Assembly (NCBI GenBank): GCA_003254925.1
Contig: QANZ01037276.1
Location: 66,536 to 130,535, forward strand
Direction: 5' to 3'
Length of the DNA stretch: 64,000 nucleotides
Source of the DNA: Chamaecrista fasciculata
Lineage: Eukaryota; Streptophyta; Magnoliopsida; Fabales; Fabaceae
Shown piece after piece: positions 42,781 through 54,800 of the stretch. Made by a program: the position numbers and the translations under genes. The notes under the pieces were generated by a model that saw only the letters and a program-made list of their open reading frames with translations, searched no databases and had not been told where the DNA came from. How positions within the stretch are numbered: the first letter of the stretch is position 1; every line of letters starts with the position of its first letter.

Positions 42781-45442
42781 CTATACTTGAGAAGATCCAA
42801 GAGAGTCCATCTGATCAAGCCCCTATGTAAATATAAAAGGAAAAAACTTAAGTTAATATCATAAAATATACATTAAATAACTGAACTGACTCATGATAAA
42901 TCTTACCATAAGAAATCTTCTAAAACTAAATTGTTGGTCATCTCTATCAACATTATTGCATTGTACTTGACTTGAAGTTGCAATATCCTACATAAATAGT
43001 TAGAGGCACATTAATTCTTTGACCAAATATTTGATGCAAACTGCATTAAATTACATACCATTGATTGTTCACTTTGGGATGCTATGATTGTTGGTTGTGA
43101 CATAGATCTAGATTTCTTTTTCTTCTTAGTTTTACTCTGAAGAACATCAACCCAATTCTTCATACGCTTTCTCCTCTTGGTCCCACACCTCTTCTTGATA
43201 CCAGTTGGTTGTGAAATGTTGGGTTCACTAGTTGGTATAGACTGATCAATCTCGACTATCTCAGGTGGATCTCCAATTCGAAGTTCCTTGACTTTCTCCA
43301 TTGCTTCATGCACATATTGTTGAAGTATAGAGGATTCTTTTTCACAACCCGAGACTTCAGCACTTGCCTTATTGCACATGCGAGAGAGCTCTCTAAAACG
43401 AGCAGTACGAGTCGATCTGGGGTCTTCAATAACTTCATTTCCTTGGACATTATATATAATGCCATTTCTAGCATCTCTCGAGAATCTTTTCAAAATGTAT
43501 TGATTAGGAATTGTATCTACATCATTGATGATAAAGATTTTGAAAATATGACAACACAATAACCCAGATGACTCGAAGTTCTTGCAACTGCAACAGATAG
43601 ATAATTCTTGAGGATTAAATAAGACTACCCACTCTCCTTTTTTGATATTCATAGTAATGAGATATCTGAATAAAGAACCACTTTCATCTCTTTCCTTGAC
43701 ACGACAAACAAAGAACTTGTCAAATTCTTTTTGAAATTTCTCAAACATCTTACGAGTATATACTTCTGCAACTTGGTTCAAGATATCTGAATGCGCACTT
43801 TGTATCTGTGGTAACTTAATTCTGCAAGCAAACTCTTCTTTTAATTCATTATATCTTTTATCCTCCACAACTTGCTCGAAGAGTTTTAAGAATTGAATAA
43901 TATCCACATCTGGATTCGTCCATTTTTTGACATCATTATTCAAGCACTCACTCAACTGGGTAGTTCGAGCGCCCAATGTAAAGACTTTCTTCATATGACA
44001 AGCTGTTCATTTTTCTTTAATTGAATAAGTCGTTTTCATCCATGTGTTTTCTTGAAGACTGTAATCTGATAATAATCGACTCCAAGCTGCTTCAAACTCA
44101 GTCTCTTGCTCATATTGATACATGCATGCTTCAAAGTCTTGTAAAAGGTGAGAATCATCCTTCAAGTAGGGTCCTAAGTGTTTGATGCAATTTTGATTAA
44201 GATGCCAAGTGCATAAGAGGTGGGATGTCTCAGGCAACACCTCATGTAGAGCTTTAGCCATCACTTGGTCCTGATCAGCAAAGATGGTCTGAGGCTTTTT
44301 CTGATTATGTGCTTCTAAGAATGTATGAACTAACCACTGAAATGACAATGTTGTTTCATCATATAACAACGCAACCCCGAAAATAACCATTCCATGATGA
44401 TGATTAAATCCGGTAAATACAACAAGTGGTCGATGTGCTTTGTTTGTGGAATAGGTTGTATCAAATGAGACAACGTCACCGAAATAACCATAATCAAGGA
44501 TCATTCGTGCATCCGCCCAAAATATATTAGTTATTTGCTCCTCAGAGTCCACCTAATATGTATGAAACATTATATTAATATAAAAGACAATTTGAAATCA
44601 TATAAATTATAAATGAAGAAAGATAACTTCAATTACATAAGTCTCACCTGATATGCATGAAAAAAGGAAGGATTGTCCAAAAGTTGTTCTTGAAAATAAC
44701 GCAACAAGCAAGTAGCTTCTCCAAATGCCAAATTCTTTTGCCGTTTAGTACGTAGATAGTTTTTCAAATCCACTCGTGTAATTCCAATATGATCTCGTCC
44801 CCCAGCATGCTTGCTCATCATTGCAAAGCTAGTTCTTTGAGTAACCCCAGAATCTTCTGCTAACTCAATTTCATATGCTTGGACATCAGACAACTTGCGT
44901 TGGCAAGCTAGCATATGTGTTGTCTCAGGGGGGAAGGAGAATATGATTGTGCTCTTCAATCAACTCATGAACTCTGAACTTCCCATTAACAAGCTTAAGG
45001 GATATTCTTGCCATGCAATTTGTTCTGATCTCTGCTTGAAGATTAGTAGTTAAATAATCTCTCTTGTCCTTTACTCTTAATCCTTCTTTACAACAAACAA
45101 ATCTACATAAAGTGATAGTTGTCTTATCTTTCTTGCTCTTATTGGTATAATCCTTCCTAACACCAAAACTCATTTTACCACTATAATCAGACCAAGATTT
45201 CCAAGCACTCTCAAAACTATCAAATTTCATTCCAACTTTGAGCCTCCAATGATTCTCCCCATTGAGGCTTCTACTTCCCTGCAAAATTATTACAATTTTA
45301 GACTTGAAACTTTAAGAAAAAATCATTCCACTACCAACACTAACCAAAGTAATATATACTTGTATGAATGAATTACAATGAGTGTAATTACTTGCATAAA
45401 TGAAATCTGTGAGTTTTGCTCTTCATCAAATCCCTCAAACTT
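42781..45442 (-). pseudogene. FAR1-related sequence (FHY3/FAR1 family) with a frameshift and a nonsense codon
   Basis: FRS proteins are transcription factors domesticated from Mutator-like transposase. Exons: about 45441-45392 (FEGFDEEQNSQISFMQ), 45281-44648, 44552-43059, 42987-42907, and 42822-42781 (ends DSLGSSQV). The FAR1 DNA-binding domain has CRFVCCKEG and EEHNHILLPP. The MULE transposase-like domain has VVSFDTTYSTNKAHRPL and FADQD. The SWIM finger is CSCKNFESSGLLCCHIF. Two lesions break the frame. One is an extra base in a G6 run (44928-44933), between LLPP and ETTHMLACQRK. The other is TGA at 44007-44009, where the family has Trp (KEK-W-ACYMK). Both sides of each lesion stay well conserved, so decay is recent, or these are sequencing errors. 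The start exon is not located. A donor CAG/GTAAGG near 46313 may end a 5' leader exon. Confidence 0.85.
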
Positions 45443-47480
45443 ACATTAAACTTACTTTCTCGGTAATATAGTAATATATTATTGATCTATTTATTGAATC
45501 ATTTTGCTAGGCATATACTGCTAATTTTTAGAGAAATCTTTATGCATGAACCGTCATTGATGCCGATAGATATAATTATCAAATATCTATGATAAAAATC
45601 AAAACAAAGATAATTTGGTAGAAACTAGAAAATGCTTATATGATGAATGCTTATATAGTTATCAAATATCTATGATAAAAATCAAAACTAAAGCACAGTC
45701 CCCACACATACACAGATATATAACATATTAATAATGTGCACTATTACATTTATGGCCTCATTAAAAGAAAAGGAGAAAATTCCTTGCTTTATTTTCACCT
45801 AACAGTTGTCACCACAGTAAGAGGTATTATAACAATATAACCAAAGAAGCCTATTTATAAACCTCAATAAAAGCTGAACGGCGTCCTCCACAGGCCAAAT
45901 TGCAGTATCATAACATTTTTACGAAGTCTCAAATTTCATCCTTCTAAACAGTTAATTAGTTGGATCTTCTAATAAACAAGCTCCTTGTTAATAATAAGCC
46001 ACCAAATATTTTTTTTTTGTTGCTTGGATAAAAGTACTGACTAACATATTCTTATCAAAGACTTTAGCCAATAAATTAGGAACAATTTTTTCAAAATGCT
46101 TATCAACAAAAATTATGTCATTGATTTTGTGAGGAACACAGAGCCAAATGCTACAAAACTTGATTAATGATAGAGGTGCTGAGCTAGAAGGAGGCAAGGG
46201 TTTGAAAGGAAGAGAAATTACCTAAGTAAACTCATAATTGAGGCTGGACAAGAAAGAGTCATAAATTTATGGAGAAAATAAGGAAATTATAAGCTTGATG
46301 AAGCCTTACCTGCAACCAGTGACTGTGGAAGATACAATGGAGACATAGATGAATGAGGGTAAAATGGTGGCAATGTTAAAGAAAATACTGGAACCCAAAA
46401 AATGAATCGACTCCAACACGGAATGAAAGGGCGGGAAAAAAAAAATAAAACACGAAGAGGCTGAACATATTAAAAAATCCATTGCAAATGCAAAGAAAAT
46501 GGTGGATGACAAGTGGCATAACTTCAGCACTTGGATGTCATTAATGGTTGAGATCTTGCAAATGGCGGAGACAGCACCAAAAAGCACGGTAGAGGATCCA
46601 GTGCCGTAGTTTTCGCCTTTTTTTGGGGGTACTGGATAACTGGACATGCATGAACCTGAACCTTTCCGTTTTTGTTTTGAGCATCGATAGATACTTTTAC
46701 TTGTTTGCTTTACCATTGGAATTTGGAAAGCAACAAATTAGTGATAACATTATCTTTGTTTCTTGACCGCATTCGCCTTCCCATTTTGATGTTAGCTGCC
46801 AAGAATCTTCCTCCTTTTCTTTTGTTCTCCCTTTCTTTTTCTTTCATTAAACAACTGACATACTTAAGGTGGGTGACCCTGTGCGAGTAATAGACCAGGA
46901 AACTTCCAACAAAAAGAAAAACAAGTCGCCAAATTTGAAAGACAAGTTCAACTTCTGTTCTTCTACATTCAAGGAGGCTGCGGATTATTCATTTTTGAAT
47001 CAGGAACCTCGTCCTATTAGTCCATTCTTATGTACAACTCACAAATTTTGTTGGGCTTAGGCGCTTAGCCACTTCCGCTCATTTAAAAACTGACTAACTC
47101 AAGTAAAATTTGTACATTTTCATCACCCAAATTTTCTAATAGATATTTTTCATAACATTTTTTTTTTAAAAAAAAACATTATGTTTTAAACTTTTAATAG
47201 AGAATTTCATGATAAACGCGTGTAACCATATATTTTCTCCTTAAATGTAGCAACTTGCCAGTCAACAGACCAAATCAAATCACTTTCACTTTTTTTTTTA
47301 ACATAACAGTATATGTTTTTTTTTTGTAGAATATATTACGTGTGCCGCCATCTCATATTTTCCAATTTACATAGTCCCACCGCTTTGGACCATTCAGGGC
47401 ACGTCACATTTCAGAAAGACATATGTATTCATTTAGTAAAAAAGAATAAAATAATGAAGAAAATCTGAAATAAAAGGCAG
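45443..47480. other. Spacer; probable leader region of the FAR1-related gene and divergent flank
   Basis: No convincing coding exon. A minus-strand open frame of 136 codons (46306-46716) has no known motif and ends at a strong splice donor, which fits a non-coding leader exon better than a protein. The rest is AT-rich. Confidence 0.4.
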
Positions 47481-47681
47481 GGACTTACTTACATACATAC
47501 CTTCACATGGAGAAAGGGATCGGAATCCTAACAAGCAACGTCACCGTTAGATTTATCTGTTGTTGTTGCAGAATATGATATAGTAGTCATTGATTTAGAG
47601 TATAGAGTGAGAAAAGGGTGAGACTGAGAAGAAGAAGAGGAGGAGGAGGGTATTGACTATTGAGTATTGAGTATTGATTAG

Positions 47682-49187
<1,506 letters not shown>

Positions 49188-49199
49188 AAGGGCGGGGAT

Positions 49200-50406
49200 C
49201 TGACACACCTGATTTGAGTAGAATTCCTCATTGTTGAGACTATGTTCAACATTTTGCAAATGTTTAGCGGTTAGGTTTTCATTTTTCCTTTTTCCCTTAA
49301 AGGTAACCTATAGGAAAACTCATCGGCCTCTGGTATTCCATGTTGAGTACTTGTTTTCTTCTATTGGAATACAGAACACATTACCTGAGCTTAGTTTTAC
49401 TTTTATCTCATGCTCCGCCCACCGGCACAAATCGTAATCAATCTTGTCAAGATCGAGATCTTACTTAAGATCGGAAGAGATATAAAATAGATCGAATCGC
49501 AAAATCGGATCAAGGATTGTAAGATCCTATGAATTTCCTTAAAAAATATTATATAAATTATATAAACAATTACTAATAATATTTATCTATGAATATATAT
49601 ATATATATATATTAGAGGTTTTGCATGCCCTANGTGCCCTAACGGTCACGTAAGTATGTATGTAAAATATAAAATTATTTAAAAATAATTTGTTAAGAGA
49701 GAATATCACATGGTACCAAAGTGTCAATTTTTAAATCACCGGGTACTAAAGTGAAATATGACCAAACTATAGGGTACCAAAGTGTAATTTACCCTTTCTT
49801 TATGTAGCTTAAAATATTAATGAAAATCAAAAGTAACTTGTATGGGATGAGACTTGAGAGAACATGGGCTAGAGGAAAGTAGGTGATTTCTTTTTCTTTT
49901 TTAATTTTTTAGTTCAATAATTTTGACCCACCATAAAGAGGTAGAGTCATATAATATAAGAAGTATAGATAGATAGATACGTATACACAAAAAATAATTT
50001 TTATAAAATATTTAAGTTATACTGACTATGTTCCGGGCTAAGTTTACAAAGGATATTTTATATTTTTGTTATAAAGTTTTTTAATAAATAAATATGTCAA
50101 AAAATTTGTACATGACGACTAATTATAATAAAAAAAATATCTTTTTCCATAACCAATTACAAAAAAAAGTAAAGAAACATTATGATTAGACAGTAGTGAG
50201 AGAATATTAAAAAAATATTTTTATGTAAAATTATTTAACTTGTTTATCCAAAAAAAATAAATTATCAAAGAAAGAGAGTGTATATATAAAAAAAATATTA
50301 AAATTAAAATAATTTTATAAAGAAATTTATTTATATATTTTCTTTATATTAATTATTTGTATTGATCGGTCTATCTCTATGATTTTACATTAATTAATTA
50401 CTTTAT
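49200..50406. other. AT-rich spacer with transposon-like debris and a single N
   Basis: 3' UTR of the phosphatase gene, then AT-rich sequence with (TA)n near 49588-49609 and an N at 49633. Strings such as GGTACCAAAGTG and GGGTACTAAAGTG repeat at 49712-49790, resembling termini of the other element families in the window. No gene recognised. Confidence 0.45.
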
Positions 50407-50548
50407 NNNNNNNNNNNNNNNNNNNNNNNNNNNNNNNNNNNNNNNNNNNNNNNNNNNNNNNNNNNNNNNNNNNNNNNNNNNNNNNNNNNNNNNNNNNNNN
50501 NNNNNNNNNNNNNNNNNNNNNNNNNNNNNNNNNNNNNNNNNNNNNNNN
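50407..50548. other. Assembly gap (142 N)
   Basis: Run of N, directly adjoining the coding-like fragment at 50549-50763. Confidence 0.99.
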
Positions 50549-50763
50549 AGAATCCCGAACGCTCATCATCTCCATGGTCTGATCCACCACCTGCACCTCC
50601 ACGACAAATCCTTCCACCGCCACCACCGATCTCGCCCCCAACCAAAACACTCAGCATCCCATCATCCTCAGTCTCTTCGTCCAACTCAGAGAACGAAAAC
50701 AGACAAGTTTAGGGTCCACCTTCACTATCCCTTCGCTAATCTCATTCTTCAAGTCCGCCATTT
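50549..50763 (-). pseudogene. Truncated coding fragment, possibly N-terminal part of a plant TPR protein
   Basis: The minus strand encodes SELDEETEDDGMLSVLVGG, then EIGGGGGRICRGGAGGGSD, then HGDDERSGF before the gap. Acidic-then-glycine-rich wording with MLSVLVGG and GGG-RIC-GG resembles the region ahead of the repeats in a family of plant tetratricopeptide proteins (recalled from memory, weak). A frame starting MADLKNEISEG at 50763 is +1 relative to it. No TPR repeats appear beyond the gap, where the DNA is AT-rich, so the gene is truncated or misassembled. Confidence 0.4.
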
Positions 50764-50989
50764 TCTCACTCACTCACTCTCGAAATGGTGGGTCTCTACA
50801 TATATATGATAGCGGCAGAAGAAGAAGAAGAAAGAGAGAATTGAAGAAACGTGTGCGTGAGTGAGGGTGTGAGAGTGGAAATTATTGAATGATTCCACTT
50901 GAGATACTGATTGTGTGTGTGTGAAGAAGATTCCACTTGAGATAAAGTTCAAAATAATGTTGATAGCGACGAACTGATGAGAAGATGAA

Positions 50990-51880
50990 GATTAAATCTT
51001 TTAAAAAAAAATTTAAGGGGTTTAGGGATTTATGTTAAATTGGGAAGATGAAGATTAAAAAAGAAATTTAAGTTTTAGGGTTTGAGGGTTTAGGATTTTT
51101 AATATTTTTAAGGACTAAATTGGATGAAGATGAAGATTAAAAAACAAATTTAAGTTTTAGGGTTTAGGATTTTTATTATTTTTAAGGACTAAATTGGATT
51201 AAGATGAAGATTAAAAAAATTTAAGTTTTAAGGGTTTAGGGTTTAGGGTTTTTAATATTTTTAAGGACTAAATTGGAATGTTTTGAAGAGTTTTGGGACA
51301 CTTTGCAATTTTATTTTGAGAATTTGGGACTAAAATGAATGAAGATGATGAAAAAGAGGGGAAATTGAGAATAATGAGATAAGAATGTGTTAGGGACCTA
51401 ATTGTATAACTCATACTTTTTTAAGGTTTTAAGGTTTAGGGTTTGGGGTTTGGAGTTTGGGGTTTTAGGGTTTGGAGTTTGAGGTTTATGGTTTAGGGTT
51501 TGGGGTTTAAAGTTTTAGGGTTTTTAATATTTTTAAGGACTAAATTAGAATGTTTGGAAGAGTTTTGAGACATTTTTTATATATTTTTTTTGAGGATTTG
51601 GGACTAAAATGAATGAAGATGATGAAAAAGAGGGTGAATTGAGAATAATGGGTCAAGGACCTAATTATTTAACTTAGACTTTTTTTTAGGGTTTAGGGTT
51701 TGGGGTTTGGGGTTTGGGGCTTTTAATATTTTTAAGGACTAAATTGAAATGTTTGGAAGAGTTTTGGGGCATTTTACAATTTTATTTTGAGGATTTGAGA
51801 CTAAAATGAATGAAGATGATAAAAAAGAGGGGGAATTGAGAATAATGGAATAAAAATGGGTCAGGGACCTATAAGTACAA
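50990..51880. repeat. Tandem repeat field with telomere-like TTTAGGG strings
   Basis: First part (about 50990-51275): three or four units of roughly 70-85 bp with GATGAAGATTAAAAAA, AATTTAAGTTTTAGGGTTT and TTTTTAAGGACTAAATTGGA. Second part (about 51275-51880): three longer units containing TGGAAGAGTTTTG, TTTTGAGGATTTGGGACTAA, AATGAATGAAGATGATGA and GAATTGAGAATAATG. They are separated by degenerate GGTTTAGGGTTTGGGGTTTGG runs. The TTTAGGG strings are imperfect and internal, so this is not a telomere. Confidence 0.8.
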
Positions 51881-52160
51881 TGAGGAAATGCTGATTTGTC
51901 GCTATTTTATGACGTGGCAGCTATTTTTTTTTTAAAAAAAAAAACATAACGGGTACTGACGTGGCCATAACGGAACACGTCAGCGCATAACGGGACACAT
52001 CAGCGTCCGTTATGACCACGTCAGCATTTTTGTAACGCCAATATGACGGAGGGACCAATTAGTGCAGCGTTTGCAAAATTCGGGGACCGGCTAGTACAAT
52101 GGATAAAATTCAGGGACCTATCTGTCAGCGAGTGCATAAATCAGGGACCGGAAAATTATT
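51880..52160. repeat. Inverted-repeat debris with GACGTGGC / GTCAGCG motifs
   Basis: Contains mirrored strings around ATAACGG-AC-CGTCAGCG and CGTTATG-CCACGTCAGC, plus GGGACC-A repeated at the right side. Similar GACGTGGCA and GACCAA-type wording occurs in the TIRs at 22814-23144. Probably an old DNA-transposon remnant next to the zinc-finger gene's promoter. Confidence 0.45.
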
Positions 52161-52287
52161 TTACTCATTATTATTCTTTTTGGTTTGTGCACTCTGCTCA
52201 GTGCATCATAGCTCGTCGTCGTTATTAAGAAGCCATCTCTCTCTCAATATCTAGGGTTTCGGAGGCCTCCTCCTTCATCCTTCAATC

Positions 52288-52296
52288 ATGACCGGA

Positions 52297-52331
<35 letters not shown>

Positions 52332-52602
52332 CGCTGCCAAGGTTGACGCCGCAACCACCAATAGGGGCGGAGGAAAAGCCGGTCTGGCTGACCGTACCGG
52401 TTCAGAAAAGGGTGGCCACGCCAAGTTCGAGTGTCCGCACTGCAAGATCACAGCCCCTGACATCAAGACCATGCAGATTCACCACGACGCTCGTCATCCT
52501 AAGATTCTCTTTGAAGAGTCCAAGCTCATCAATCTTCATGCCGCCCTTGCGCCCGATTCATCCAAACCTCGCGCCGGCGTTCGTGGTAGCCTTAAGAAGT
52601 GA
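52288..52602 (+). CDS. Small C2H2-type zinc-finger protein (At2g23090/ZNF706-like)
   Basis: Single exon, 104 aa. It starts MTGKAKPKKHTAKEIAAKVD, a lysine-rich SERF/4F5-like N-terminus. A C2H2 finger follows: CPHCKITAPDIKTMQIHHDA, with the second His in ARHP (C-X2-C-X12-H-X4-H approximately, residues about 49-70). It ends RAGVRGSLKK. Small eukaryotic proteins of this kind (human ZNF706, Arabidopsis At2g23090) are soluble. A structure is known for the plant one, but the function is poorly defined. Here the N-terminal half carries an extra Gly/Ala-rich linker (ATTNRGGGKAGLADRTGSEK), so it is longer than the ~78-aa relatives. Codon use is GC-rich compared with the neighbourhood. Confidence 0.88.
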
Positions 52603-54800
52603 AACCTCCTCTCGATACTTTATGCAATCTTTCTTCCTTTTCTATTTCCTTACTTTGCTTGTCATGCGACACGCCTTTGCTTTGTTCTGCTTTCAGTGTG
52701 ATGCTATATATGAACCGCTGGAAAAAGGGCTTTTACTCATATTTGACATCTTCTTAATTTAATAGGGCCCTTCTTTTATACCTGGACTATGTACTATAGT
52801 GTCTCCGCAATGTTTATGATGATCGCGACCATGCCAACTACGATGATCTTCTCGAGTTAACCTTGTTCTTGTGGATTGTGATGGTTTTAATTATTGCATA
52901 TGCCTAGTCTCTGATATAGTTCATGTTGATAATGAATTATGAAACTGTTAGTATAATGATGTTTGACTAATTTCTGTTTGTTTTTTTTTTTTTTTGGTGA
53001 TTTGACTAATTTCTGTGATGCTCTTTAAGGAGATGTGGAACGACCAGAGACTATCTCCTACTCTTGATTAGGCTATACTGGTTCTTGAGGATAACTTCAT
53101 TTTGTTTTATGACATTTCATTTGACCAAAAAACTGAAAAATCCTCTAGACAAGTGTCCAAAAGTGAAAAAACTCTGCCTTAAATCTAAACGCCAGAAGGA
53201 TAAGAGGGAAAGAGTAAGGCAGGCAGATTATTTGCTTAACAGATCTTACATGATAATTTAGAGATCTATTAATAATGGTGTTTTGTTCCTGTTGTAGACT
53301 TGCTAACCAGATAATTCGAAGAGGTGCTTTCTTATTGAACTAATCCTTATGTAATCCTCCCTTCCTTTCCCCTTAATATGATTCATTGGCCTGGCAATTT
53401 CTTGTCAATATCGAAGAGTCACTTTCTATTTTGTTAGTACACTTTTGGTGAAAAATGAGTTTAACAATCCTGATCCATTTGAAAGCGTCAAGTTTCTTGA
53501 GTAATGTTAGATGGTTTGGATGATAAACTGAAGTTACTTCAGACATGAATGGCTTCTAATGATAAACTTTGACTTTAGGGATATTGACTTTGGGAACTAT
53601 ATTTGTCTAGTTGGTTTTGATCATTGTCAAGTCCCGCTTCACTTCATCCTATAAACCTAAATGATGGATAAAAGCTCAGTAATTCATCAAATGATTTAAC
53701 TCTGAACTTGGGCTTGAAGTGTAAAAAGTGTAAAACTATCAGTGAAACTTCAAATTTAAGGATAATGAGGAAGACAACAATCAAGCAGTTGACCTGCTGA
53801 CCCTATCCGATAATGTGTCACATTCTATTTTCATCCCACAATCTTGAAAAGTTTGAAGATTAATATCTTTTAACTGTCTCATTCTTGCAAATGTTACTGA
53901 GGTGTTCAGATATACATATAAACTATTTCATATATCAGCAGATCGTGAACACCTGTAAGTTATGGTGGTAAGTGGTTATTCTAGATTTGGGTCCCTTCTC
54001 TTTTTTGACATTTTGCTTCATATTATTATCAATTGTGTCTATTTTGATAGAGCATACGACAGTCTACCTCCTGAACAGTTCGTCCTTTTTTATGTTATTG
54101 GTGATAGCAGAGGCGTCCAACTTTTATATCAACAAATGGGGATAGAATAAGGTAGGTTGAATTTCGACTCATCGGCTTTCCTGAAGGGTAATTTGTGACT
54201 CTTTTTATGATGCATTATTTCTTCAAGAGACGCAGATGGAAGTGGTTGAATGTTGATCCGTCGTGACTAGGGAAGAAAATAACCAAAATGGATAAACAAT
54301 AATTTTCTAATATGAAGAGGTTATTTGGTCTAGTTACGGAAACTGTTACTTATAATTATAGCGGAGTATCTACCAAAAGGAAGAGGGGGATATCATAATT
54401 CATTCTTTTTCTTTTCCTTCGTCCTTGTCACTTTTTTATTTTTTGAAGAAAAAAATGTCGCAGCAAAAATTGAGAACTGACGGTCCTTCCTCAAGCTCCA
54501 GCTCAAAAGAATGCGCTTAAGATTCCCCTCCCCACCGCTTTTTCCATTTTTAATTATCTTATGTATGGCTATTGAGAATTTTAGATACAGATGATGGTGA
54601 CCATGTTCAATATCAGGGCTTAGCCAGTGATATAAAGAAAGGACATGATAAAAAACGAGATACAGATTTGTATGCAATTTGTGAAAAGATAACATAACTA
54701 GTTAATTCTCAAAGACTATTGCAAAACTTGTGACAAAAATGACAAGACAAGAGGAGTTCAAATACTAAATGAAAACTTTGGACGGTTTTAAAAGCAGTGA
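52603..54800. other. Intergenic, no supported gene
   Basis: Holds the 3' UTR of the small zinc-finger gene and the 3' end region of the WRKY gene. A T16 run lies at about 52981-52996. A 62-codon frame at 53962-54150 (YFDRAYDSLPPEQFVLFY) faintly resembles a LINE motif, but this is not enough to call. Confidence 0.5.

Noticed and set aside
43011-43058. Continuation of the FAR1-related frame to WSKN
   Set aside because: Reads through a good donor (ATG/GTATGT); the exons at 42987-42907 and 42822-42781 give a better end.
46306-46716. 136-codon minus-strand frame
   Set aside because: No motif and it ends at a strong splice donor; more likely a non-coding leader exon.
53962-54150. 62-codon frame with FDRAYDSLPPE, faintly LINE-like
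   Set aside because: Match is a few residues only, with no neighbouring reverse-transcriptase motifs.
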